This document shows, piece by piece, positions 23,546-31,310 of a DNA stretch of 39,044 nt. The notes under the pieces were generated by a model that saw nothing but the letters and a program-made list of their open reading frames with translations, did no database searches and was not told where the DNA came from. Source of the DNA: Streptomyces himalayensis subsp. himalayensis. Lineage in GTDB: Bacteria > Actinomycetota > Actinomycetes > Streptomycetales > Streptomycetaceae. A program made the translations under genes and the position numbers. The DNA lies in NCBI RefSeq assembly GCF_013778455.1, contig NZ_JACEHE010000052.1:1-39044 (forward strand), written 5' to 3'. How positions within the stretch are numbered: the first letter of the stretch is position 1; the number at the start of each line of letters is the position of its first letter.

Positions 23546-24874
23546 TCAGCCGAGCAGGATCACTTCGACCTCCGCGCCCGGCTCGACCGAGGTGGTGTCC
23601 TCGGGGACGACGATCAGCGCGTCCGCGTGCGCGAGGGCGGCGATGAGATGCGACCCCGCCCCGCCGACGGGCGTGACGGTGCCCGCCTCCGCGTCGTACC
23701 GCCCTCGCAGGAACTGTCGCTTGGCCGCGGGCGAGGAGAGCGCCTTGCCGGTCGCCAGGACCGCCTGTGCGGTCGGCCGGTGGACGTCCGCGAGCCCCAT
23801 CAGGGTGCGGATCGCGGGGCGCACGAACAGCTCGAACGAGACGTACGACGAGACGGGGTTGCCGGGCAGCGCCAGCAGCGGGGTGTGGTCGGGGCCGATG
23901 GAGCCGAAGCCCTGGGGCTTGCCCGGCTGCATGGCCAGCTTGCGGAACTCGATGCCGCTGCCGGCCTCGTCCTCGTCGCCGACGTAGGACAGGGCCTCCT
24001 TGACGACGTCGTAGGCGCCGACGCTGACGCCGCCCGTGGTGACGATCAGGTCGGCGCGGATCAGCTGGTCCTCGATGGTGGCGCGCAGGGTGTCGGCGTC
24101 GTCGGCCACGGCGCCCACGCGGTAGGCGATCGCTCCGGCGTCACGGGCGGCCGCGGTGAGCGCGAAGCTGTTGGAGTCGTAGATCTGGCCGTCGTCCAAC
24201 TTCTCGCCGGGCTGGACGAGTTCGCTGCCGGTGGACAGGACGACGACGCGCGGGCGCGGGCGTACCCGGACGGTGCCGCGGCCGATGGCGGCGAGCAGGG
24301 CGATCTGCGGCGGGCCGAGAACCGCGCCCGCCTCCAGTGCGCGCTCTCCGGCCTTGACGTCGCTGCCTTTCGCGCGCACGTGCGCGCGTGCCTCCGCCGG
24401 GCGGTACACATGGACCCGCCCGTAGGAGCCCTCCGGGGCGGCGCTGTGGGCGCGCATGCCGGAGACGGGACCCGCGCCCAGTCCGCCGTCGGTCCACTCA
24501 ACCGGGACGACGGTCTCGGCGCCGGGCGGCAGCGGGGCGCCGGTCATGATGCGGGCGGCCTGGCCGGGCCCGACCGCGGGCTGCGCGGCCTGGCCCGCGG
24601 CGACGTCGCCGACGACCGTCAGCACGGCAGGGAACTCCTCGCTCGCACCCGACACGTCGGCGACCCGGACCGCGTACCCGTCCATCGAGCTGTTGTCGAA
24701 GGGCGGCAGGGACACCGGCACCGTGACGTCCTCGACGAGGACGCAGCCCTGGGCGTCGAGCAGATGCAGCTCGATGGGCTCCAGGGGCCGGACGGTAGCG
24801 AGGATGTCCTCCAGGTGCTCGGTCACCGACCAGATGTGGTCCTGGCCGGTGACGCGGGTCGCGGCGTTGCTCAA
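23546..24874 (-). CDS. moeA: Molybdopterin molybdenumtransferase MoeA / gephyrin-like Glp
   Basis: Inserts molybdate into adenylated molybdopterin. Its actinobacterial relative Glp also acts in cell division by linking FtsZ to the membrane receptor GlpR. The 442-residue protein has PPFDNSSMDGYAV, domain III motifs VVLSTGSELV, TTGGVSVGAYD and LPGNPVSSYVSFELFVRP. The start is a TTG at 24874 (LSNAATRVTGQDHIW). It lies 4 nt past the galU stop, with GAGGAG at the end of galU 9 nt upstream. No ATG or GTG is equally placed; a GTG seven codons in is the alternative. Linkage to sepX suits the Glp role, but whether this copy is catalytic, structural or both cannot be read from sequence. Confidence 0.9.
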   Translation of the reverse strand: MSNAATRVTGQDHIWSVTEHLEDILATVRPLEPIELHLLDAQGCVLVEDVTVPVSLPPFDNSSMDGYAVRVADVSGASEEFPAVLTVVGDVAAGQAAQPAVGPGQAARIMTGAPLPPGAETVVPVEWTDGGLGAGPVSGMRAHSAAPEGSYGRVHVYRPAEARAHVRAKGSDVKAGERALEAGAVLGPPQIALLAAIGRGTVRVRPRPRVVVLSTGSELVQPGEKLDDGQIYDSNSFALTAAARDAGAIAYRVGAVADDADTLRATIEDQLIRADLIVTTGGVSVGAYDVVKEALSYVGDEDEAGSGIEFRKLAMQPGKPQGFGSIGPDHTPLLALPGNPVSSYVSFELFVRPAIRTLMGLADVHRPTAQAVLATGKALSSPAAKRQFLRGRYDAEAGTVTPVGGAGSHLIAALAHADALIVVPEDTTSVEPGAEVEVILLG

Positions 24875-24878
24875 ATTG

Positions 24879-25802
24879 CTACATCTCCTCGGTGACGTAA
24901 CTGCGAAGCCAGGTCCGGAAGTCCGGGCCCAGGTCTTCACGTTCGCACGCGAGTCTGACAATGGCACGCAGATAGTCGCCACGATCGCCGGTGTCATAGC
25001 GGCGGCCCTTGAAGACCACGCCGTGCACGGGGCCGCCGGCCCCGCCCCCGTCGGTGCCGCGGTGCTCCTCGGCCAGCTTCTGCAGGGCGTCGGTGATCTG
25101 GATCTCGCCGCCGCGGCCCGGCTCGGTCTTGCGGAGTATGTCGAAGATGTACGGGTCGAGGACGTAGCGTCCGATGATCGCGTAGTTGCTGGGGGCGTCC
25201 GCCGCGTCGGGCTTCTCGACCAGGCCGGTGACCTCGACGACGTCGCTGTCCTCTGTGGGCTCCACGGCCGCGCAGCCGTAGAGGTGGATCTGGGCCGGGT
25301 CGACCTCCATGAGCGCGATGACGCTGCCGCCGCGCTGCTCCTGGACCTCGATCATGCGCGCGAGCAGGGGGTCGCGCGGGTCGATCAGGTCGTCGCCGAG
25401 GAGGACGGCGAAGGGCTCGTGGCCTACGTGCGGCGCGGCGCACAGGATGGCGTGGCCGAGGCCCTTGGGGTCGCCCTGGCGTACGTAGTGCATCGTCGCG
25501 AGGTCGCTGGATTCCTGGACCTTGGCGAGCCGGTCGCCGTCGCCCTTCTTCTGCAGGGCGGATTCCAGCTCGTAATTGCGGTCGAAATGGTCCTCCAGGG
25601 GGCGCTTGTTGCGGCCCGTGATCATGAGGACGTCGTCGAGGCCGGCGGACACGGCTTCCTCGACCACGTACTGGATCGCGGGCTTGTCGACGACCGGCAG
25701 CATCTCCTTGGGAGTGGCCTTGGTGGCCGGCAGGAACCGGGTGCCGAGGCCTGCTGCGGGAATGACAGCCTTGCTGATCCTTGGATGCGACGACTCAGTC
25801 AT
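24879..25802 (-). CDS. galU: UTP-glucose-1-phosphate uridylyltransferase GalU
   Basis: Makes UDP-glucose for cell-envelope polymers and sugar nucleotides. 307 residues from ATG 25802 (MTESSHPRISKAVIPAAGLGTRFLPATK). Motifs are the nucleotide loop AAGLGTRFLPATKA.PKEMLP, LLGDDLIDP, VEKP and GRRYDTGDRGDYLRA. Two upstream in-frame codons would add eight non-conserved residues. It is followed by moeA/glp with 4 nt between stop and start, and divergent from the 5-formyl-THF cyclo-ligase gene. Confidence 0.94.
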   Translation of the reverse strand: MTESSHPRISKAVIPAAGLGTRFLPATKATPKEMLPVVDKPAIQYVVEEAVSAGLDDVLMITGRNKRPLEDHFDRNYELESALQKKGDGDRLAKVQESSDLATMHYVRQGDPKGLGHAILCAAPHVGHEPFAVLLGDDLIDPRDPLLARMIEVQEQRGGSVIALMEVDPAQIHLYGCAAVEPTEDSDVVEVTGLVEKPDAADAPSNYAIIGRYVLDPYIFDILRKTEPGRGGEIQITDALQKLAEEHRGTDGGGAGGPVHGVVFKGRRYDTGDRGDYLRAIVRLACEREDLGPDFRTWLRSYVTEEM

Positions 25803-25895
25803 GTCCGCAACCATAACCGGTGCCAATGTGCGGAATCTGTGGGTCCGGTCAATTCGCTCTCATATGAGCCGAATATGAGGAGTTATGAGAACACC

Positions 25896-26510
25896 ATGAA
25901 TCACGCCACGAGCGGCACCGAGCCTGGCAAGCGAATGTTGCGGCGGGGATTCGTCTCGGTGAGAAGCCGGTTGACAGAGGATGACGTGCGGGAGGCGGCG
26001 GCGGTTCTCGCCGACCGGGCCCTGGAGTTGCCGGAGCTCTCAGGTGCCCGCACGGTCGCGGCCTATGTCTCGATGGGCAGAGAGCCGGGCACGCGCGCGT
26101 TGCTCGACGCACTGCACGCACGCGCGGTGCGCGTCCTGCTGCCGGTGCTGCTGGCCGACAACGACCTCGACTGGGGGGCGTACGGGGGCGAGGGCTCGCT
26201 CGTCGGCGTCCGGCACCCGGGGAAGATCGAACTCCTTGAGCCGGCGGGCGCACGGCTCGGACCCGACGCCGTCCTGGAGGCGGACGCCGTCCTGCTGCCG
26301 GGGCTCGCCGTGGATGCGCGCGGGATGCGGCTGGGGCGCGGCGGAGGCTCGTACGACCGGGTGCTCGCGCGCCTGGAGCGGGCGGGCGTGAATCCGGCGC
26401 TGGTGGTGCTGCTGTACGACAGCGAGGTCGTCGAGCGCGTCCCCGAGGAGTCGCACGACCGGCCGGTGCATGCCGTGGTGACGCCTTCGGGAGTACGCCG
26501 CTTCCGCTGA
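25896..26510 (+). CDS. 5-formyltetrahydrofolate cyclo-ligase
   Basis: Converts 5-formyl-THF to 5,10-methenyl-THF with ATP. The 204-residue protein has an N-terminal KRMLRRGFVSVRSRL helix, VAAYVSMGREPGTRALLDAL, and the family signature LLPGLAVDARGMRLGRGGGSYDRVL. ATG 25896 is chosen, with GAGGAG 13 nt upstream; an in-frame ATG at 25875 is possible. It is divergent from galU, as in mycobacteria (Rv0992c/Rv0993). Confidence 0.9.
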   Translation: MNHATSGTEPGKRMLRRGFVSVRSRLTEDDVREAAAVLADRALELPELSGARTVAAYVSMGREPGTRALLDALHARAVRVLLPVLLADNDLDWGAYGGEGSLVGVRHPGKIELLEPAGARLGPDAVLEADAVLLPGLAVDARGMRLGRGGGSYDRVLARLERAGVNPALVVLLYDSEVVERVPEESHDRPVHAVVTPSGVRRFR

Positions 26511-26533
26511 TCCCGGCCCCCTCGTATGCGAAG

Positions 26534-26559
26534 GGCCCCGCACGCGTGCGTGCGGGGCC
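26534..26559. terminator. Bidirectional terminator between cyclo-ligase and penicillin acylase
   Basis: GGCCCCGCAC (26534-26543) and GTGCGGGGCC (26550-26559) form a perfect 10-bp stem with a 6-nt loop between two convergent genes. Confidence 0.85.
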
Positions 26560-26579
26560 ACTTCGGCGGAGCCGGACCG

Positions 26580-29357
26580 TCAGGGCCGCAGCACCAGGGT
26601 GTCCTCCGTGGCGGCGCCGACCGACTTCTCCGAGAAGACCCACGGCAGGAGTTCGCCCTCGGCCCACTTGTCCGTCTGGTCGGTGTAGTGCGCGCTGTAG
26701 GTGTGTCCCGAAGCGCCGGTGAGGTTGATCCACCTGGACTTGTCGAGGTCCCCGAGGTTCACCACCATCCGCATCGACGGCACCCAGATCACTCCGTAGC
26801 CGCCCGCCGCGTTCCAGCCGGTCGCGTCGACCGCGGCCTCGCCGCCGCTGAGCTTCCACGGGCCGCGGTTCAGCACGTACTGCAGGAAGCCCGGGCCCTC
26901 GGTGCCCAGCGTCTGGTTCTTCAGGAACAGCCGGTGCAGGCGGCCCCAGCTCCAGGTGTCGATGTCCTTGCCGAGCTTGGCCGTCAGCTCCCAGCGGGCG
27001 TCCTGCAGGGCCCGCGCGAACAGCTCGTCACGGTTCGTGGCCGCGGGCTCCGTCCGCGTCTTCGGAGCCGTCCACCAGTCGTTGTCCTCGTCCTCGAGGA
27101 TCCCCCGGACCACCTCGTACCAGCGGTCGCCGCCGTCCGGCTGCGCCGAGTCCGCGTCGCGCTGACCGCACTCGCGGATCTTGGTGGTGTCCTCGTCGAC
27201 CGGGCCGGTGTTGCCCGCGGGCTCGACGTTCAGGCACTGGCCCTCGACCCGCAGCTCTTTGGGGAGCTTGTTGCCGAAGGCGAGCTTGAGGATGTTGCGC
27301 CAGACCGCGTTGAAGTACGCGGCCGCCGCCGAGTCGGCGTCCTGGGTGTAGTCCCAGCCCTCCAGCAGCTTCTGCGCCTCGCGGACATACGGGTCGGAGA
27401 CGTCGATCTTGAGCAGCTTGGGCACGAGCAGCCGGGCGATCTCGCTGCTGTTGTCCGTCTGCATCTGGCGCATGTCCTCGGTGGAGATCTTGCCGCCGTT
27501 CTTGATCTTCGACTGGATGAGGTCGTTGATCCGCTGGCTGCGCGCGCCGTAGCCCCAGTCCGCCGTGAGCGCGTACGGGTACTTGTCCGGGTTTATCACG
27601 GCCTGGTTCGCGGTCACGATGTACCCGCGCTTCGGGTTGTACTCGTAGGGCAGCTCGGACTGCTTGATGTAGCCCGTCCAGCCATACTTGGAGTCCCAGC
27701 CCGGGGCGGGCAGCGAACCGTCGTAGCCGGAGCCGCGCGTCGGGATCCTGCCGGGCGCCTGGTAGCCGATGTTGCCCGTGGTGTCCGCGTAGATGAGGTT
27801 CTGCGAGGGCACGTCGAAGTCGGCGGCGGCCTTGCGGAACTCGGTCCAGTTGGCCGCCTTGTTCAGCTCGAACACGGCGTCCATGGAGTTGCCGGGCGTC
27901 AGCGCGGTCCAGCGCAGCGACACGCCGTAGCCGTCGCCGCGGTCGGGTGCCGCCGCGTCGACGGTGGCTTTCTGGCCGACCTTGACCAGTTCGTCGTCGC
28001 GGTCGGACAGCAGCGGCCCGTTGTCGGTCTCCCGGACGATGATCGTCTTGCTCGCGCCGTCCGCGACCTTGATGGTCTCCTTGCGGGTCTTGAAGGGCTT
28101 CACCTTGCCGTCGTACTGGTAGCCGTCGCCGGTGAACTTCTCCAGGTACAGGTCCGTGACGTCCGCGCCCAGGTTGGTCATGCCCCACGCGATGTCCTGG
28201 TTGTGGCCGATGACCACGCCGGGCATGCCGGAGAACGTGTAGCCGGAGACGTCGTACTGGCAGGTGTCGGAGACGCCCCGGCAGTGCAGGCCCATCTGGT
28301 ACCAGATCGACGGCAGCTGAGGCGCCAGGTGCGGGTCGTTGGCGAGCAGCGGCTTGCCGGTGATGGTGTGCGCGCCGGAGACCACCCAGGAGTTGGAACC
28401 GATGCCGTTGCCGTTCGGCCCGAAGACCGACGGCACCTCGTCCAGGACGTCGGAGATCGCCGACAGCTGCGTCCCCACCCCCGACGGGGCGGTGGTGCCG
28501 CCCGCGAGCCCCGTGCCGGCGGTGGTGCCGGACTGCGTCTGCGTCTGTGTCTGCGTGCTCGCCGAGCTCCCCGGCCCGTACGTCTTGGTGGCGGCGTTGT
28601 ACGCGCCCTCCTGCACGATCGGCTCGTTCCGGTCGTACGGGTATGCGGGGTACAGGTCCTTGATCTGGGACGGGCCGAGGCGGCTCGTCATCAGCGAACG
28701 GTCGATCTCGTCCTGCATGTTGCCGCGCAGATCCCAGGCCATGGCCTTGAGCCAGGCCACCGAGTCGACCGGCGACCACTTCTCCGGCTTGTAGTCGTTG
28801 GTGAAGCCGAGCGCCGCGTACTCGACGGAGAGATCCTCGCCGTCCTTGCCCTCGAGGTAGGCGTTGACGCCCTTGGCGTATGCCTGGAGGTACTTCTTGG
28901 TCTCCGCCGACAGCTTGGACTTGTACTCCTCCTCCGCCACCCGGCGCCAGCCGAGGGTGCGCAGGAACTCGTCCGTCTTGACCTGGCTCTTGCCGAACAT
29001 CTCCGAGAGGCGGCCGGAGGTCATATGACGGCGTACGTCCATCTCCCAGAACCGGTCCTGCGCCTGCACATAGCCCTGGGCCATGAACAGGTCCTCGTCG
29101 GACGAGGCGTAGATCTGCGGGATCCCGTAGCTGTCGCGCTTCACGTCGACCGGTCCGGAGAGACCGTCGAGCTTGATCGACCCCTTCGTCTGCGGGAGGG
29201 AGGCGCGGACCGTGCTGACGCCCCAATACGCGCCGCAGCCCGCGCCCGCGATGACGGCAAGAACCAGGACGATCACGATCAATCGGGCGCGGCGGCCCTT
29301 CTTCCTGCCGGACTTGCCGGGCTCCTGACCGGAAGAGGCGGTGTGATTCGAGGGCAT
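26580..29357 (-). CDS. Penicillin acylase family Ntn-hydrolase, membrane anchored
   Basis: Self-processing amidase of the penicillin G acylase / AHL-acylase family. 925 residues from ATG 29357. A basic N-terminus is followed by one hydrophobic helix (ARLIVIVLVLAVIAGAGCGAYW), giving a membrane anchor or uncleaved signal. The alpha part has DSYGIPQIYASSDEDLFMAQGYVQAQDRFWEMD. A spacer rich in Thr/Gln/Gly precedes the predicted autocleavage site GIG-SNSWVVSG, making S321 the N-terminal nucleophile of the beta chain. LLANDPHL and VIGHNQDIAWGMTN are further family motifs. The frame is open upstream but without conserved sequence. The natural substrate is unknown; acyl-homoserine lactones or N-acyl amides are possible. 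Confidence 0.9.
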   Translation of the reverse strand: MPSNHTASSGQEPGKSGRKKGRRARLIVIVLVLAVIAGAGCGAYWGVSTVRASLPQTKGSIKLDGLSGPVDVKRDSYGIPQIYASSDEDLFMAQGYVQAQDRFWEMDVRRHMTSGRLSEMFGKSQVKTDEFLRTLGWRRVAEEEYKSKLSAETKKYLQAYAKGVNAYLEGKDGEDLSVEYAALGFTNDYKPEKWSPVDSVAWLKAMAWDLRGNMQDEIDRSLMTSRLGPSQIKDLYPAYPYDRNEPIVQEGAYNAATKTYGPGSSASTQTQTQTQSGTTAGTGLAGGTTAPSGVGTQLSAISDVLDEVPSVFGPNGNGIGSNSWVVSGAHTITGKPLLANDPHLAPQLPSIWYQMGLHCRGVSDTCQYDVSGYTFSGMPGVVIGHNQDIAWGMTNLGADVTDLYLEKFTGDGYQYDGKVKPFKTRKETIKVADGASKTIIVRETDNGPLLSDRDDELVKVGQKATVDAAAPDRGDGYGVSLRWTALTPGNSMDAVFELNKAANWTEFRKAAADFDVPSQNLIYADTTGNIGYQAPGRIPTRGSGYDGSLPAPGWDSKYGWTGYIKQSELPYEYNPKRGYIVTANQAVINPDKYPYALTADWGYGARSQRINDLIQSKIKNGGKISTEDMRQMQTDNSSEIARLLVPKLLKIDVSDPYVREAQKLLEGWDYTQDADSAAAAYFNAVWRNILKLAFGNKLPKELRVEGQCLNVEPAGNTGPVDEDTTKIRECGQRDADSAQPDGGDRWYEVVRGILEDEDNDWWTAPKTRTEPAATNRDELFARALQDARWELTAKLGKDIDTWSWGRLHRLFLKNQTLGTEGPGFLQYVLNRGPWKLSGGEAAVDATGWNAAGGYGVIWVPSMRMVVNLGDLDKSRWINLTGASGHTYSAHYTDQTDKWAEGELLPWVFSEKSVGAATEDTLVLRP

Positions 29358-29623
29358 CGCTGTCCTTGCTGTCCTTCGCGAGCGGCAGAACGGGCTGTGC
29401 GGATGTGTGAGCGCTGGAGCAACCATAGGCGCAGGACACTTCCGCCCCGGACGCAAGGTCAGGAAGCGGGGGCGACCTGTGGGTGACGTACGTTCGAAGG
29501 CGCCGCCGAGGCGTCAAGAACGCGTTAACCATTAGGTAAGGTAACGAAGTAACCCGGCTCTCGCGCAAGACGCCTGCTGCCCGCACAAGAGCACAATGGC
29601 TCCACCAGGGGAAGGAACGGCCG
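29358..29623. promoter_or_regulatory. Divergent promoter region of penicillin acylase and antiporter
   Basis: 266 bp without a gene. The sequence around 29522-29555 (GTTAACCATTAGGTAAGGTA then ACGAAGTAACC) is AT-rich for this genome. It contains a loose dyad (GTTAACC with GGTAA...GTAAC) and TAGGTA/TAAGGT hexamers that could be a -10 for the antiporter gene. No riboswitch fold was recognised. The GAAGGA ribosome site of the antiporter lies at 29611-29616. Confidence 0.4.
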
Positions 29624-31120
29624 CTGACAGTCCACCACCTCAACCAGCTCCTGCTCGTCTGCTCGCTCGTTCTGCTCGTCGCCGTGGCAGCGGTTCGTCT
29701 CTCCTCGCGCAGCGGACTCCCCAGCCTGCTCATCTACCTGGGGATCGGCATCGCCATGGGGCAGGACGGCCCCGGCCATATCTCCTTCAACAACGCCCAG
29801 CTCACCCAGGTGATCGGCTATGCCGCACTTGTCGTGATCCTCGCCGAGGGCGGCCTGGGCACGAAGTGGAAGGAGATCAGGCCGGCACTTCCGGCCGCTG
29901 CGACGCTCGCGACGGCCGGCGTGGCGGTGAGCGTCGGCGTCACGGCGGCGGGTGCGCACTACCTGGTCGGGCTGGAATGGCGGCAGGCGCTCATCATCGG
30001 CGCGGTGGTGTCGTCGACGGACGCGGCGGCGGTGTTCTCGGTACTGCGGAAAGTGCCCCTCCCCGCGCGCGTGTCCGGCATGCTCGAGGCCGAGTCGGGC
30101 TTCAACGACGCCCCCGTGGTGATCCTCGTCGTGGCGTTCTCCACGGCCGGCCCGGTGGAGCACTGGTACGTGCTCGTCGGCGAGATCGCCCTGGAGCTGG
30201 CGATCGGCGCGGCGATCGGGCTCGCGGTGGGCTGGCTCGGCGCCTTCGGACTGCGGCACGTGGCGCTGCCCGCGTCCGGCCTCTATCCGATCGCGGTCAT
30301 GGCGATCGCGGTCAGCGCCTACGCGGTCGGGGCACTCGCGCACGGCAGCGGCTTCCTCGCCGTGTACCTCGCCGCGATGGTGCTCGGCAACGCAAGGCTG
30401 CCGCACTGGCCGGCCACGCGCGGCTTCGCCGAGGGCGTCGGCTGGATAGCCCAGATCGGCATGTTCGTCCTGCTCGGCCTGCTCGTCACGCCACACGACC
30501 TGGCGGACGACGTGCTGCCCGCCGTCGTCATCGGCCTGGTCCTGACCATGGTGGCGCGACCGCTGTCGGTGGTGGTCAGCCTGCTGCCGTTCCGAATGCC
30601 GTGGCGGGAGCAGGCGCTCATGTCGTGGGCGGGTCTGCGCGGCGCCGTGCCCATCATTCTCGCCACCATCCCGATGGTGTTCGACGTCGAGCACAGCCGC
30701 CGGATCTTCAACATCGTCTTCGTACTGGTCGTCGTCTACACCCTCGTCCAGGGGCCGACACTGCCCTGGCTGGCCCGGAAGATGCGCCTCGCCGAGACCG
30801 CCGAGGCCGCCGACCTGGGCATCGAGTCGGCGCCCCTGGAGCGCCTTGGCGGGCATCTGCTGTCCGTGGCGATCCCGAAGGGATCCAAGATGCACGGCGT
30901 GGAGATCAACGAACTGCGGCTGCCCGCGGGCGCCGCGGTCACGCTCGTGGTCCGCGACGGGAAGTCGTTCGTGCCGCTTCCGACGACCGTGCTGCGGCGC
31001 GGCGACGAACTGCTCGTGGTGGCGACCGATCCCGTGCGGGACGCCGCCGAGGCGCGACTGCGTGCGGTGGGGCAGGGAGGCAAGCTGGCCGGTTGGCTGG
31101 GGACGGGCGGGAGTCCGTGA
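29624..31120 (+). CDS. Monovalent cation/proton antiporter (NhaP2/CvrA type) with TrkA-C-like domain
   Basis: CPA1-type K+(Na+)/H+ antiporter for pH and potassium homeostasis. About 12 helices include LLIYLGIGIAMGQDG, the transport-site region SSTDAAAVFSVLRK, and LEAESGFNDAPVVIL with the Asp pair expected for exchange. Residues ~405-480 form a soluble RCK-C/TrkA-C-like domain (GVEINELRLPAGAAVTLVVRDG, LRRGDELLVVATD). The start is a CTG at 29624 (then TVHHLNQLLLVCSLVLLVAVAAVR), 7 nt after GAAGGA. The first in-frame GTG (29684) would cut the first helix in half, and no ATG or GTG occurs in frame between the ribosome site and 29684. Length with the CTG start is 498 residues. Confidence 0.85.
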   Translation: MTVHHLNQLLLVCSLVLLVAVAAVRLSSRSGLPSLLIYLGIGIAMGQDGPGHISFNNAQLTQVIGYAALVVILAEGGLGTKWKEIRPALPAAATLATAGVAVSVGVTAAGAHYLVGLEWRQALIIGAVVSSTDAAAVFSVLRKVPLPARVSGMLEAESGFNDAPVVILVVAFSTAGPVEHWYVLVGEIALELAIGAAIGLAVGWLGAFGLRHVALPASGLYPIAVMAIAVSAYAVGALAHGSGFLAVYLAAMVLGNARLPHWPATRGFAEGVGWIAQIGMFVLLGLLVTPHDLADDVLPAVVIGLVLTMVARPLSVVVSLLPFRMPWREQALMSWAGLRGAVPIILATIPMVFDVEHSRRIFNIVFVLVVVYTLVQGPTLPWLARKMRLAETAEAADLGIESAPLERLGGHLLSVAIPKGSKMHGVEINELRLPAGAAVTLVVRDGKSFVPLPTTVLRRGDELLVVATDPVRDAAEARLRAVGQGGKLAGWLGTGGSP

Positions 31121-31310
31121 GGCCGGCGATGGACTTGTACGATGAGGCGACCTGATCGGACCAACTCTGCCTGACGCAGAGCTGGCGCGACCGTATGGCG
31201 GCCGTGGCGCCCTCAGGGGCCCGCCCGGTATCTACCGCAGTCCAGCGCAAGAGGACAGCTCTCGGCGCCCCCGCACGGGCGCGCTACCAGGCGGCAGAAA
31301 GGCACGGGCC

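Noticed and set aside
26526..29486. Very long plus-strand frame opposite the penicillin acylase gene
   Set aside because: The composition is typical of an antisense shadow. The minus strand carries a clear Ntn-hydrolase.
29500..29623. c-di-AMP riboswitch upstream of the cation/proton antiporter
   Set aside because: The leader is short and I could not find the conserved helices. Only an AT-rich dyad is present.
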